A DNA stretch of 64,000 nt from Rheum nobile (GCA_027886185.1 WOAB01000858.1:620001-684000); one strand, 5' to 3'; numbered from the stretch's first letter, positions 10,949 through 24,199 are shown. Notes: generated from the sequence alone by a model not told the origin. Made by a program: numbers and translations.

Positions 10949-11230
10949 TTACGCGATTTTTGCTCACCTGATTCAATTAGTGGTGTTCCATGCCTCTTAT
11001 GCCTAATCACATTCATTCTCAACATCCTCTTACGTCGAGCTAATTTGTCAATGAGAAATAATTACAAATATTGAAATCCAATAAATCACACAATTAATAT
11101 TAACTGATTATTGTCGTACCTTGTTCAACATTTGTTATGTCAACTTCATTAGTAAGACTTGCGTTGTGTAAAGGAGCTGCAAATAAATACATATATAATA
11201 CTACACATAGTGTTGTAAGACAAAAAATAA
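10949..11230 (-). pseudogene. Repeated small exons of the Helitron gene (unit interrupted by Tekay A)
   Basis: On the minus strand this holds an exon-like segment encoding LRMNVIRHKRHGTPLIESG with a splice donor after the final Gly region, and a second short segment near 11120-11180. The same arrangement recurs at 30100-30330 and 30710-30930. The other half of this unit is at 21592-21944, after the Tekay A insertion. The peptide is basic and repeated. I infer that it is an N-terminal part of the Helitron-encoded gene because it lies upstream of the helicase on the same strand. Its function is not recognised. Confidence 0.45.
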
Positions 11231-11235
11231 TATAA

Positions 11236-13566
11236 TGTAATACCCCTCATTTTTTAGTAAGGGTATTTGGGTAATTTTTCCAACCCTCGTTGGGAAACCA
11301 AGACGCGTTTGGCGAAATCGGAATTTCTGTAACTTGTATAACCTCTGTAATAATTCTTTGAGCGTTATTATATGTGGTTGATAAGTTTTGGACCTTAGAA
11401 TATTTTTAAAAGGATTAAAAATAAGGTTCCAACAAGGTCCGCGGAAGGAAACCGCGACCTGATGCCAACGGATGCAATCGTGGCATTTTCCGCGATCGCG
11501 GATCAATTTCCGCAACCGCGGCAAAGTTCCCAGCTTCCGGATGCTCGAGTGGCATTTCCGCGACCGCAGAAAAATGCCCAGCTTCGTCTTCCTTCGTGTT
11601 TCGTCGATCGAAATTCCGTCGATTCGCCGGGGGAGGAGTTGGAGCGTTTCGTCTGGCCGGGGGTTGAGCTCCGATTGCCCTATAAAAGGGGGAGGCCAAG
11701 GCCTCGGAAATGTCATCCGATTCGATCTCAAATCTCTCTTGTTTTCTCATTTTCTTTCGTCAGAGTTTGTGAGCTTGTCGCCGGAATTTGCAGCCTTCGC
11801 CGGAGTTCTTCGTGGCCGATTGGTAGTGCTTTGGAAGCGTCGTGGTGGTGGTGGTCTAAGCCCTCTAGTCGGAGCCGTTGTCGTCGTCGTCGCTGGTGAG
11901 ATTTGATTCGTTAGGGTTCGTCGGATTCATGTCCGCGACCGCGAACATGAACATCCGCGACCGCAGATCGTGTCCAGACATCCGCGACCGTGGAATCCAA
12001 GTCGCGACGGCGGTTTGCCTTAGCAAACGCGATCGTGGCCTTGGACGATCCGGTCACGGATGGGACCCTCATTTCTTTCGTTTCCGTTCGTTTCCTTAGA
12101 TTCGTATTATTATTTATCGAATCTAACCTAGGGTTTCATTGTGGGTTCGTTGTCATCGTAGGAATCTGTAACTCGATTTCTGTTCCCAGCTTCCGGACCC
12201 AGAAACCCGTCATCGTTCGTTCGTCTCAATCAAGGCAAGTGGCGGTTCTCTCTTGCTTATCATTCCATTTTCCGTTGATGATCAATTATTTCTAATTGTT
12301 AATTAAATTGGGATGAACTGTTGTTTTCATTTGGGAACATATTTTATAAACGTGTGATTTAAAATGTGACATTATAATAGGTTGTATGTATGCTAGAAAC
12401 AACGCTATTATATCTGTTATTACCATGATGGTATTGGTGTGGATTTTATGTGTGAACTTATACATATGTAGTTAGAACGAGTATTCGTAGGAACGCTAAG
12501 TACCTTGCGAGGTCTAGCCGTTTCTTTATAACCGTGGTGGATAGGATGTCCAAGCCCTAACACCCTTCCCTGGTCATGACTCTCCCCTATCCGAGTATAG
12601 GGGAGGTGCACACAGCTGGTGCCAAACATTCGGGAAATATTCCCAAGATATCTCTCATATCGAGATGATATATGATAAAAGCTTTAACGTGAATATACGT
12701 TTTGGAATTAAACAAGATAAGTGTCGTTGTGCACATAATTAATATACCCTCGGGCGAGGAGTACAACGTGGAAACCGCCTGGACTTCGGTTAAAGTAAGT
12801 CTTCTTTCCAATCTGGATTCGCATTGCGCGGTGAGGTTGGTCGTTGACCCAAATGATCAAGTCATTTTTAAACGCTTGTACGAAAACTTTACGTTCCCAA
12901 ACATTTGTCATACTTTCCCGTGAGACTCAATCTTTTGGAGTCTTCTCTTCATACGTTTCCCATAAGGCTCATTTCCTTTGGAGTCTTCTTTTCAGAGCAT
13001 ATCTAAACTTTAATCATTTCGTGAAAGTTCCGGGTTATGTATTGTTCCTTCGGTTGTTATTCAGGGGACAATGATAGTAAACGGTTACGATCACTAGAAC
13101 CATTCTGTTTTCACCCTTGCATAGTCTTTCATTAGACTAACCAACCGGGTTTTATTCCTTGCATGGTTGGCTGGTGTCATCCGTCCTATACGGCACATCA
13201 GTGGTTGATCCCCGAAGACTCAGAGTAATCAATTGAAGAAGAGGCTTGCAGTTGCAGATTTAAGTGTCGGTATTCCAAAGGTCGTTAAGTATTACTCTAA
13301 TATGTATTTTTATAACCTAGTCATGTAATAGGTGTAATTTTAAAGTCTTCCACTGTAATTTCACTCTGTTGTAAATTGTTCTTGAGAAATATTTTAATAA
13401 AAATGGTTGAGTTCCATTTAAAAATGTCTTCCGCTGTTTAAACATTTCGTTATTTATGATGTTTATTTAAGATTAATTGTTCCGATTAAAGCCTAGGGTG
13501 ACATCGGACAGTAACGTCTGAGGTCACTGGCGTGTGGCACTACCGACGTAAGTCGGGGGTGTTACA
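11236..13566 (+). repeat. 5' LTR of Tekay A (2331 bp)
   Basis: A TATA box (tataaaagggggagg) lies at 11681. Clusters of the palindrome-like motif CCGCGACCGCGG lie upstream (about 11439-11575) and downstream (about 11932-12010) of it. The U5 part contains cgagtattcgtaggaacgct and a tail ending gtaagtcgggggtgttaca, both shared with Tekay B or LTR C. ORFs here are LTR shadows. Confidence 0.92.
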
Positions 13567-13570
13567 GTTA

Positions 13571-13582
13571 TGGTATCAGAGC
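13571..13582 (+). other. Primer binding site, tRNA-Met type
   Basis: TGGTATCAGAGC begins five bases after the LTR and is the standard initiator tRNA-Met primer site of chromoviruses and copia elements. Confidence 0.9.
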
Positions 13583-14241
13583 AACGGTTTTAAAATTCTT
13601 GGCCTATTGTTAGGTTTGAGAATTTTCGAAAAATAATTTCGAAACTATTTTCAACCTATTTTCTATTAAAAAGAATTTGGAGGATAAACTGTTGGAGTTA
13701 AAAGTTTTATTTACTCCTTGGAATTTAAAATAATGATTTAGCTATTTGAACTTCAAAAGCTATTTATAATTGATTTATAAAATGTCGTGTTATAAGCGAT
13801 TAAATTAACTTTATGATTGTAACTTTAAAAGTGTGATTTTGGTCTTGGTAAAAGTTTGTGATAATCATATCACTGGTTGAGAAACTAACTTTATAATTAT
13901 TATTTTTATATAAAAGGGTTAGTAGTATAAAGTATAAAGTTTGAAAGTATAAAGTTTTATAATAAGTGGTTTTCAAACTTATGCGAGATTCAAGTTGTTA
14001 CTTATTCCTTAGATCCGTTCGTAGGAATATCGTTTCTCCTTAAAAATGGAATGACAATTAAAGGTTGACATTCCTAGAGTTTCCACTTTCCAAGTAAGTC
14101 AGACTAAAGGTCGTTTCTATGGTTAATGGTGGTGGGCCAGTCAGACTGATATAGAGTTATTAGTTTGGACCCTTATAAATCATGTCATAACGTAATTGAC
14201 TCAGTGTCATGTACAAGTTGGAAAAGTTCTAAACTAACGTT

Positions 14242-15018
14242 ATGGTTCATCAACAGATAATGGACATCCGATCCACCAACGAAGCAGCTAACGAAAGTCC
14301 TAGCAACGATTCTCGAATTCGGCTGAGAAGTCCTACTCCACAAGGGGAAGATGCGGGACCTGGCTCACGTAATAATGACCCGACCCTGCAACCGGATGTT
14401 CATCAGGGACAAGCGGACCCCCAAGATGCAAGGGGAGTTCCACCTCCTGTCCCGATTGTGCTAAATGTGATGACCATTGGGCAGATAGTGGGGCTAGTGG
14501 TCGAAGTATTAACGGCTCAGGTGATACCGCAAGCTCAAGCAGCCCCCTTACCTCAAGTCGCAACTAGTGTGGAGGCACAAATTAAGGCAATGAATGGGCG
14601 ACAAAATCGCAGGGCTGGCTCGTTCAAGCGGCCGGCGTCGCCCACCAAGATCGAGAAGTCTGGTCGTATTAGGATCAAGACGACTCCGTCTGTTTCCGCC
14701 AAGGGCTCAGGCTGGAATAGCGGCGGGATTCAATGCCACAACTGTGGTAAGGCTAGGCACAAGAGCCCTAGTTGCCAAAAGATGAAGCGGGTATGTTACA
14801 AATGTGGGAGGGAAGGCCACATGAAGAGCCTAAGGCCAACTCAAGAAAATCAGGCCTCAAAGGTTGGCAGTGGACAGAACCCAAGGGCGGAAGTATTTAT
14901 TCCGGGGCAGTCTGCTACTCGTGATAAAGGCAAGGCGCCTATGGAATCTTCGGGTCAAGAGCAACGACTCTTTGTGATACGTCACCCCGACGGGAGGGAA
15001 GCTTTGTACAAGTGGTAG
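14242..15018 (+). pseudogene. Tekay A gag remnant with zinc knuckles
   Basis: This ORF encodes 258 aa. The first half is Pro/Gln-rich low complexity. A basic stretch (RRAGSFKRPASPTKIEKSGR) precedes the knuckle CHNCGKARHKSPSC, a good CX2CX4HX4C, and a second knuckle CYKCGREGHMKSLR, whose last Cys has become Arg. The central retrotransposon gag domain normally found between these parts is missing, so the protein is about half the usual size and internally deleted. A full gag forms the particle and binds RNA through the knuckles. This version would at best bind nucleic acid. The start codon is uncertain, as an earlier part may be lost. Confidence 0.75.
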
Positions 15019-15372
15019 TATTTTGTAAGGATTTTTAGAATAAGGAGCGATGACTTGTGTCGATAGTGTCCATAATTTAGTAATCTGTCTATTCGACTTT
15101 ATATCAGTTGTTTTATGTAACGTTTCGAATAATAAAGAAGTGTTTCCTTGTTCCGGAAATTACTAAATTCGTTACTTTTGCAAATGGTTCGCTCATACGA
15201 GACTCCGTGAGTGCCAAAAATAGTTTATGCTACGGGTGGATAAGGGCTGTCAGGACTCATAAATGAGAGATAACATATGGAGCCTAGGTGTTCGTTCCCT
15301 ACATGGTTAACACCAGGGTCGTCTCTATTACTGGATTCCTAGACCCATTCTTAGGAATCTCTCTTTACTCTT
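15019..15372 (+). other. Tekay A internal region between gag and nested solo LTR, no gene seen
   Basis: This is about 350 bases downstream of the gag stop without a usable ORF. It ends in the target site ctctt duplicated by the solo LTR insertion. Confidence 0.6.
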
Positions 15373-17087
15373 TGTAACACCCCCAAATTTATAACCCATT
15401 TGGAAAGGTATTACCGCCAGTGACCTCGGTTTCCACACCGAAGCCACCCCAGGCTTTACCGGTTTAAACACAAATCATAATCAACAAGTGTGATATAAAC
15501 ATCATAACTTCATTTAAATCATTGTCGCGGAACCTCAATTCCAAATGCGACAAAATACAGAGTTATTACAATACAGCGGAAGACTTAAAATAATTTACAA
15601 GAGTATTGACCTCAATAGTCAATGCCCAAAGATCGTAGCCTGATTAAAACATTTTCAAAACACCGTTCATCCTCATAGTCGTTCTAGCCTTTTGGGACCT
15701 GTATATGTCGAAACGGACGGACGACACCACCATGACGATGCAGATAAATAAACAACAAAGCAGATAACAAATAAAGTGGTTAGTCTAAAGAATAGACTAA
15801 GCAAGGGCGGGGAGCATTAAATCAATTCATACAAGTGTTAACTAAGCAGTTCAACATATCAATAAATCATATCAAAGTTACAGGTGTTAACTAAGCAGTT
15901 CAACACAATAACAAATCACATTAAAGCCATCAAAGCTAATATCCAGAATAAATATTTATAATAGCGTTGATACTAGCAGATATACAACCTATTATAATAT
16001 CAGATTTTAATCATATTAATTAACAAAAGTGTTCCCAATATGCACAAGAAATCATCCAAATTAATTAACAACTACACAATTGATAATTAATGAAACATAT
16101 AATAATTAAGCAAGAGCGAACCGCCACTTTCCTGGAATAATTCCGGGTTAAATCTGAACGGGAAAGGATTATGGGCTTACGGCCCAACACAAATAAAACA
16201 AAGGAGAGGGACCCACGTGGTCATTGTACACCATCTCTACCAATTCGAATTTAACAGAAACAGCAACACACCATTGTAATATCATCAACACACCAAACCA
16301 AGAACACTAACACACCAAACCAAGAAGGCAACACGAAATCAGCCACCAAGCAGTAGCATCGCGGGGCGCGGCACTCCCTTCACCCCGGGGTGCGGTAGCC
16401 GAGACAGAGGAGCTCGACAGGGAGCTCGGACAGAGGAGAGACAAGAGGAAGAGGGGTTTGATCTCCAACCTCCTTAAGCTTCCTAATACTACTCACGAAC
16501 ACCTCCTAACACTCAAGAGGGAGCTCGAAATCTCACTCAACTAAGCTTCAAAAAGCTCATCAATGGAGGAAAGAAAAACAGAGGAAGGAGGGAGTGGTTG
16601 GCTGTCCTTAAGCCTTCCATTCGTCCAACTATATATATAGCTCAAGGAGAGAGCTTGCTGTCAAAAGAATTGACATCTGCCCATACATGTTTACACGGAG
16701 GTAGTATCGTGCCAAGGTTTAGCACAAGGGAGAAAACTCGTGGCACCATTTGCACAGGATAAAAATATACTTGCAAGGTAAGTTTGCAACTTGATAAGAT
16801 TTGACTTCAGGGGTAAGATTTGAACGTGGAACGTGGAGACGGTGGACACAAGTTGCACTAGATAAAATTTGGTATGGGTTTTAAACCCCAGAAATTATAT
16901 GTTTGTATCCAAACAAATATTCTAAGTTTCGAAAATACATTGAATGTGTTTTATACCACTCAATGAATTATTTCGGATATCATGGAAGTTACGGAAAATC
17001 CGAACTCCACTGAAAGCGAAATAATTGCTGAACGAAGGTTGGGAAAAATTACCCAAATGTCCTAACTAAAAATTGAGGGATATTACA
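15373..17087 (-). mobile_element. Solo LTR (Ty3/gypsy, Tekay-like), minus orientation
   Basis: A 1715-bp LTR reads on the minus strand from TGTAATATCCCTC to GGGGGTGTTACA. The flanks ctctt (15368-15372) and ctttt (17088-17092) are a target duplication with one mismatch. A TATA-like stretch (ctatatatatag) lies near 16630-16641, and GC-rich sequence (gcggggcgcggc, ccccggggtgcgg) lies near 16361-16392. Its internal region was lost by LTR-LTR recombination. The first 45 bases resemble Tekay A, but the body is different enough to be a separate family. Confidence 0.88.
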
Positions 17088-19547
17088 CTTTTGGAGTAAT
17101 GTCACATCGGTATGACACTAATTACTCCCTTCGTTGAGCGGACGAGCGTTATCTCGTGAATTGAGTTTTACCAAAATTCCTTAAAGTACATAGGAATGCG
17201 CTATGGGATGAAGAATTTTTTTCTCTCATATGTGTACCCTGAACATTTGTTTTGGTAAAAGTACATAGGAATGAACTATATGAAGTTCGGAATGCCTCGT
17301 TATGAGGTCATACTATAGTCATCCATGTGGATAGATTGCTGAGAAGAGAATAAATGTATATAAGAGATAGTTCATAGGGAATTCAGTTTCTCTAAGAAGA
17401 TCGTACTCTGTTACGACCTTGAGTAGAACGTTAGAACCCAAGGGTTATGGTGATGGAGTTTGTAAGTGAGTATGCTCAGTATGGACCCAGTGGTCTAAGC
17501 TTTCGGAAAGGCTAAAGGTGTGAAGCCATAAGTATTATTTTTGGAGGTTTTATCTGAGGTTTAGTTATGAGGCTTTCCTAGAAGAAACGACATAAGGATT
17601 GGATGGAGAGTGATTGATATCTGTTAAGGCGATTGGATGTCACGTTTAGGGAAATAACGTGATTAGCCACAATTGTGCTAATGGATTTATCACGATCTTG
17701 TTTTGAGGAAACTAAAGGTTTTGAATGGGAAGTGAGTTTTAGGGCCAAATTTAATTGGGCCAAGGAACTGAATCAGTGAATTGTACCTTCAAGTGATATG
17801 GAGTTATGATATCTGGAGATTTACAAGGTTTGTAATGTGGATTTTAAGAGAGTGTGACGTCTATAAGGCCGATGATATAGCACTTTTTGGAAAATTAAGT
17901 TGTGAACGATTGTATTGGGAGAAAGCCCACTTGAAATTGAAAGGGTATGATGTAGGGCCTAGTTATTCGGAGGATTTCGATAAACAAAAGGATGTAGCAT
18001 GGGAAATTGTCGTATGTACGTTTAAGGAGTAAAGTAACAAATGTTACTTGTATGTACCCATTGAAGGAGTTAGGACGCGAAGTGATTGATTTGATGGCAA
18101 GGCATCAATATGGTATTTTTGAGTAAATAGAATTGAGGAACCTTAAAGGTTTAAGTTAGAGATTGAATAATGGAATACGTTAGGTTAATCTCGGATAAAT
18201 GGTAAATATCAGTAAAGCAAAATGGTGCTTGATTTGGGATAATAAATCGTATGAGGACAACTGGTTGCTTAAGGATTTATGGGTGAATAGAAAACTCGAC
18301 CGGTAAAAGTTTGTTACGGTTTTGAAGGTATAAAGTAAGTATGTGGACGATACCAAGTGAACTTGAGGAAAATATGACCCATGTCTATTAAGGTGATCGT
18401 ATGGAATGTTTGGGTAAAACGAGAGTATAATCTTGTGGAATGGATTATTAGATCATGTTGAGATAATCGGACATAGGATGTGGTGTGATTAATTGTGGGA
18501 TCACACGCGTAAAGATTTTGAGTTAAGATATGGCACAAGGGCCAAATGTAATTAAGGTAACCAATGTAATAGGTGAGCCGTGTATGTAAGGAGTAAGGCC
18601 TATATGACAAGTGGAAGTAATAAGTTACGGTATAGTTGAATTCTATGTATGTACTTTGAGGATCTGATCATCGAAGGAAAGTTAGTAGAAAAATGTTGTA
18701 TTCTTCTTTTTGAAGACATTAAGGTCTTTATGAGGACTAGGGCAATATAGCGAGGTTATATTGGAGATTATAATGGATACACTAATTAAAGGAAATGGTA
18801 ATCTTGTGGATGATCACATTTGTTCTAGAGAGAGTAAGGAAGGTAGGCAGTTTGATTTTAGTGGTATAGGTTACGAAGACCAAACTTGTTTAAGGATATT
18901 AACTTAAGGAAGATAAGGTATGTACGCTGAGAGAGGTTTATAAAGAGGAAGTTGAAAGAGAAATGTGTGTTCTCACGCTTAGATATAACAAGTCTATTGC
19001 GATGATTTTGGGGAGACTATTATCCTAAGATAATTATGACCTTGTGGATATAGTCACGCGTTAATACAAGTATAGTACATGAAGATAGGATATGCGAGAT
19101 AGTGGTATGGTTGAGGAAACATATCGTTTCCATGAGCAAGTGCATGGATGCAATGATTAAGGAAGTTAAATCAGGTAGTGAGATTATGGTGAAACCGGTT
19201 CCTTTAGTTTATCGATGCTAGTTTCGGGGTCGAAACTATTTTAAAGGGGTAGTAATGTAATAATCCTCATGTTACCATAGGGGTAAGGTGATAGAATGTA
19301 TGTCTGGTGACATCAAGTTATAGAATTATCTTAGGTTGTGTAGGGTCTAAATTATGGTTAACCTTACGTTAACTGTGATTTGAACCAACTTATAAATTCT
19401 AACTTAGAAATGCCTGAACCAATCTACAAGTGTGAAATGGGTAGGCATGGTTAAACTTATACAGTTGGGTAACTTAGAATAGGGCCACATCTCCGAGTTG
19501 TTATCTACCAAGTTCCGGGGTCGAAACTTCTCTTAAGGGGGTAGTGA
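17088..19547 (+). other. Tekay A internal region without pol, ending in polypurine tract
   Basis: This is 2.46 kb in which the longest ORFs are under 100 codons and match no retroelement domain, so pol is either missing or beyond recognition. The sequence cttaagggggtagtga at 19532-19547 is the polypurine tract before the 3' LTR. A decayed copy of the same tract plus LTR start (cggggtcgaaac..., then aaggggtagtaatgtaataatcctc) lies at about 19221-19281. Confidence 0.65.
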
Positions 19548-21586
19548 TGTAATACCCCTCATTTTTTAGTAAGGGTATTTGGGTAATTTTTCCAACCCTC
19601 GTTGGGAAAGCAAGACGCATTTGGCGAAATTCAGAATTTCTGTAACTTGTATAACCTCTGTAATAATTCTTTGAGCGTTATTATATGTGGTTGATAAGTT
19701 TTGGACCTTAGAATATTTTTAAAAGGATTAAAAATAAGGTTCCAACAAGGTCCGCGGAAGGAAACCGCGACCTGATGCCAACGGATGCAATCATGGCATT
19801 TTCCGCGACCGCGGCAAAGTGCCCAGCTTCCGGATGCTCGAGTGGCATTTCCGCGACCGCGGAAGGATTTCCGCGACCGCGGAAAAATGACCAGCTTCGT
19901 CTTCCTTCGCGTTTCGCTGATCGGAATTCCGTCGATTCGCCGGGGGAGGAGTTGGAGCATTTCGTCTGGCCGGGGGTTGAGCTCCGATTTCCCTATAAAA
20001 GGGGGAGGCCAAGGCCTCGGAAATCTCATCCGATTCGATCTCAAATCTCTCCCGTTTTCTCGTTTTCTTTCGCCGGAGTTTGTGATCTTGTCGCCGGAAT
20101 TCGCAGCCTTCACCGAAGTTCTTCGTGGCCGATTGGTGGTGCTTTGGAAGCGTCGTGGTGGTGGTGGTCGAAGCCCTCTAGTCGAAGCCGTTGTCGTCAT
20201 AGTCGCCGGTGAGATTTGATTCGTTAGGGTTCGTCGGATTCATGTCCGCGACCGCGAACATGAACATCCGCGACCGCAGATCGTGTCCAAGCATCCGTGA
20301 CCGCGGAATCCAAGCCGCGACCGCGGTTTGCCTTAGCAAACACGATCATGGCCTTGGACAATCCGGTCATGGATGGGACCCTCGTTTCTTTCGTTTCCGT
20401 TCGTTTCCTTAGATTCGTATTATTATTTATCGAATCTAACCTAGGGTTTCGTTGTCGTCGTAGGAATCTATAACCCGATTTCCGTTCCCAGCTTCCGGAC
20501 CCAGAAACCCGTCATCGTTCGTTCGTCTCAATCAAGGCAAGTGGCAGTTCGCTCTTGCTTATCATTCCATGTTCCGTTGATTATCAATTATTTATGATTG
20601 TTAATTAAATTGGGATGAACTGTTGTTTTCATTTGGGAACAGATTTTATAAATGTGTGATTTAAAATGTGACATTATAATAGGTTGTATGTATTGCTAGA
20701 AACAATGCTATTATATCTGTTATTACCATGATGGTATTGGTGTGGATTTTATGTGTGAACTTATACATATGTAGTTAGAACGAGTATTCGTAGGAACGCT
20801 AAGTCTTCGGTTAAAGTAAGTCTTCTTTCCAATCTAGATTCGCATTGCGCGGTGAGGTTGGTCGTTGACCCAAATGATCAAGTCATTTTTAAACACTTGT
20901 ATGAAAACTTTACGTTCCCAAAGATTTGTCATACTTTCCCCTGAGACTCAATCTTTTGGAGTCTTCTCTTCATACGTTTCCCATAAGGCTCATTTCCTTT
21001 GGAGTCTTCTTTTCAGAGCATATCTAAACTTTAATCATTCCGTGAAAGTTCCGGGTTATGTATCGTTCCTTCGGTTGTTATTCGGGAGACAATGATAGTA
21101 AACGGTTACGATCACTAGAACCATTCTATTTTCACCCTTGCATAGTCTTTTATTAGATTAACCAACCGGATTTTATTCCTTGCATGGTTGGCTGGTGTCA
21201 TCCGTCCTATACGGCACATCAGTGGTTGATCCCCGAAGACTCGGAGAAACCAATTGAAGAAGAGGCTTGCAGTTGTAGATTTAAGTGTCGGTATTTCAAA
21301 GGTCGTTATGTATTACTCTAATATGTATTTTTATAACCTAGTCATGTAATAGGTGTAATTTTAAAATCTTCCGATGTAATTTCACTCTGTTGCAAATTGT
21401 TCTTGAGAAATCTTTTAATAAAAATGGTTGAGTTCCATTTAAAAATGTCTTCTGCTGTTTAAACATTTCGTTATTTATGATGTTTATTTAGATTAATTGT
21501 TCTGATTAAAGCCTAGGGTGACATCGGACAGTAACGTCTGAGGTCACTGGCGTGTGGCACTACCGACGTAAGTCGGGGGTGTTACA
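19548..21586 (+). repeat. 3' LTR of Tekay A (2039 bp)
   Basis: It is collinear with the 5' LTR except for a deletion of about 285 bp: aggaacgctaag at about 20795 joins directly to tcttcggttaaag, skipping the segment at 12501-12786 of the 5' LTR. The TATA box is at 19994, and motif clusters are at 19750-19885 and 20240-20332. Confidence 0.92.
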
Positions 21587-21591
21587 TATAA

Positions 21592-21944
21592 TACTTCATA
21601 ACATGGCTTGATAAAACAATAAGTTGATACCATAGTTTTCCTTGTCATTTAGGCTTATAGGTAGAACTGAGTTAGTAGAAATTTGATCCGCTATTGGTAA
21701 ATGTAAATCTGTCGGCGTAACATTAGCGGACACTACATAAATACACGGAAATTAAATTTGTTTCTTATACAAATACACATAATGAAAGATTTTAAAATAA
21801 CAACTACACTTAGTACACTTAAAAATACAGGCGAATAGTACCATTACTTATTTTTGGTAGAGAAGATGAACATCCTGGCAATATAGATGAATTCGTTGAT
21901 CCTTGACATTTAAGTATTAAATGATTATTTGTTTTGAAAACCTC
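21592..21944 (-). pseudogene. Helitron repeated small exons, second half of the interrupted unit
   Basis: This resembles 31010-31150: the phrases acttataggtaraa, ggtaaatrcaaa and gcataaatacayggat recur in the same order. On the minus strand they encode a short Leu/Pro-rich peptide (near YLPPSDQ in the other copy). It is part of the Helitron body split by Tekay A, with Tekay B inserted at its right edge. Confidence 0.4.
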
Positions 21945-21949
21945 AAACT

Positions 21950-22979
21950 TGTAATACCCCTCATTTTAGTGGAATAAAATACATTCGACGTATTTTTTTG
22001 GGGTTTAGAATAATTGTTCGGGTATGAATATATTTAACCCAGGGTTAAAACACATACTCATAATTCTTCCCGGTCAAAAGTGGGCTTCCCGGTCAAAGAA
22101 TGGGAAAAAGGCACAAAAATTGCCTTGACCGCACCCGCGGTCATACCCACCGCACCCCACGATAAGACCCACCACACCCGCGCTGTCATGATTCCTTTTC
22201 TGCTCCGCCGAACGTCGCCTGAGTTGCTTGCCGTTTCGGTCGGCTTTGAGGCGGTGGGGGAGGTGCCACCTGGGCTCCTTGCTTGGCCTATAAAAGGAGG
22301 AGGCTTGGAGGAGGAAGACAGCTCCAATCTCTCTCTCTCCAATCTCTCTCTCGTTCCATTGTCGCCGGAGTTGCAAGCTTTCGCCGGAGTTCTTCAAGGT
22401 CGTCGCCGGAGCTACCAAAGGAGGAGGAGGTGCTCTCAAGGTGGTGCTTGGGTGGTCCAGGGAATCCAGAAGTCGGAGCCACCACGAGTCGAGCCCCCAT
22501 CGTCTTCCCCGGTGAGTTGTCATCGTCGTCGTCTCGCCTCTGTAGCCTTGCCGCACCCGCGGTCAAGCCGCCGCACCCGTGGTGGGCCTGGGCGTGTGTG
22601 GTTGTGGCTTGGGCTTTGTGATCTCATTTGGGACTTTCGTTCCTTCGATTTCGTTCGTTTTTCTTTAGATTCGTACTATTTATTGTCGAATCTAACTTAG
22701 GGTTTCGTTATGGGTCGTTCCATAGGAAATCATAATCTGAGTTCTTCCTCGTTTCGGACCCGGAAACCTGTCGTCTCGAGCTTCATTGAGCTTCGTCTAA
22801 ATCTAATGCAAGTGGCGGTTCGCTCTTGCTTATCATTTTATATTTATATTGATTATCAATTGTTTAATTGTTATTTAATTTGGGATGAATATTGTTTTCG
22901 TCTGGGAACAGTTTTGATAACTGTATGTGATTTAAAAAGGAATATTATAATAGGTTGTTTATACTGCTAGAAACAACGC

Positions 22980-23018
<39 letters not shown>

Positions 23019-24199
23019 TATAGATATTATAATAGGTTGTATATATTGCTAGAAACAATGCTATTATATCTGTTATTTGCCTCGATGGCATTGATGTGGA
23101 TTATTGCTCATATGTTTTAACTGTTTAGTTAGAACGAGTATTCGTAGGAACGTTATGTACCTTGCGAGGTCTAGTGGTTTCTTTATAACTGATGCTAGGA
23201 TGATTATTTCCCCAGTACCTCCGGTCATGAGCTTACCCTTACCTAGGGTATGTGCACACAACTGGTGCCACTTTTAGGGATTTAGTTCCCGACTAGGGAT
23301 TTAGTTCCCGACTATATATCTCTATATCCTGCGGGATGAGATTCTAAAAGCTTATAACGTGAATGTACGTTTTGGAATTAAACAAGATAAGTGCTTTAGT
23401 GCACATAATTAATATACCCTCGGACGAGTAGTGCAGCTAGGAAGTAGTGCAGCTAGGAAATCTCGTCTTCACTTTGATCAGAGTAAAGTTCTCTTTCCAA
23501 TCTGGATTCGCATTGTGCGGTGAGGTTGGTCGTGAACCGAAACATCAAGTCATTTTTAAACGCTTGTGTGAAATTGATGTTCCCAAGCACTTGTCATACT
23601 TTCCGATAAGACTCAACCTTTTGGAGTCTTCTCTTCATATGTTTCCTTAAGACTCAATCTTTCAGAGTCTTCTCTTGATCATACCTTTTCGTATATTTCA
23701 ATAGGAGTATGGTGGTTGACTATCATCATCGACTTTTATTCGAGAAGCGATGAGTCTAACCTAATACGACTACTTAGAACCTTTCTGTTTTACCCTTGCA
23801 TAGTCTTTTATTAGACTAACCAACCGGTTATATTCTCTTGCATGGTTGGCTGGTGTCATCCGTCTCATACGGCACATCAGATAAACTGCAGTTTCGATGA
23901 TGGCAGTTGGAATTTTGAAGAGTTTTACCAGGTTGAGATTCCTTGGCGGGTGATCGTTTAGATCAAGACCCTTGTCTCCTTTATGTATTAAGACTTCCGC
24001 TGTAATATATTTGATTATGTATTTTGAATCATGGATGTAATTCCGAAACATTTGCTTTAATCAAAAGTTATGATATTTTGTATTATAACTGTTGTTTTAT
24101 GATTTATATAAACGAGTTAAGCCTGGGGTGGCTTCGGATGTGAAATCCGAGGTTACTGGCGGTAATACCTTTCAAGGATATATATTTGGGGGTGTTTCA
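21950..24199 (+). repeat. 5' LTR of Tekay B
   Basis: It begins TGTAATACCCCTCATTTT and ends GGGGGTGTTTCA. Compared with the 3' LTR it lacks about 100 bases directly after the first 18. The TATA box (tataaaaggagg) is at 22289. Motifs of the CCGCACCCGCGG type flank it at 22129-22190 and 22548-22582. An (AT)n run lies at about 22984-23013. Small tandem duplications occur at 23281-23314 (ttagttcccgacta twice) and 23428-23459. Confidence 0.92.

Larger units (their letters stand above)
11236..21586 (+). mobile_element. Tekay A: non-autonomous Ty3/gypsy LTR element (10.35 kb)
   Basis: LTRs at 11236-13566 and 19548-21586 start TGTAATACCCC and end GGGGGTGTTACA. A perfect target duplication tataa flanks them (11231-11235 and 21587-21591). 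The primer site TGGTATCAGAGC and the LTR style are those of Tekay/Del-type chromoviruses. The internal region keeps only a shortened gag with zinc knuckles. I find no protease, reverse transcriptase, RNase H or integrase ORF in 15019-19547. A solo LTR has inserted at 15373-17087. Confidence 0.92.

Noticed and set aside
11201..11906. ORFs of 110-176 codons in the Tekay A LTRs (also 19631-20219)
   Set aside because: Same situation. They are LTR sequence including the GC-rich motif clusters and are not conserved as protein between frames.
17578..18610. Short ORFs in the Tekay A internal region considered as pol remnants
   Set aside because: No reverse transcriptase, RNase H or integrase motif can be read in any frame, even allowing for frameshifts.
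22074..22700. Overlapping ORFs of 90-206 codons on both strands in the Tekay B LTR (also 27938-28565)
   Set aside because: They recur in both LTRs, overlap in several frames, and result from GC-rich sequence low in stops. They have no domain and run over the TATA box.
23770..24051. 93-codon minus-strand ORF repeated at 29582-29863
   Set aside because: It is kept only because the two LTRs of Tekay B are copies. There is no start context and no recognisable family.
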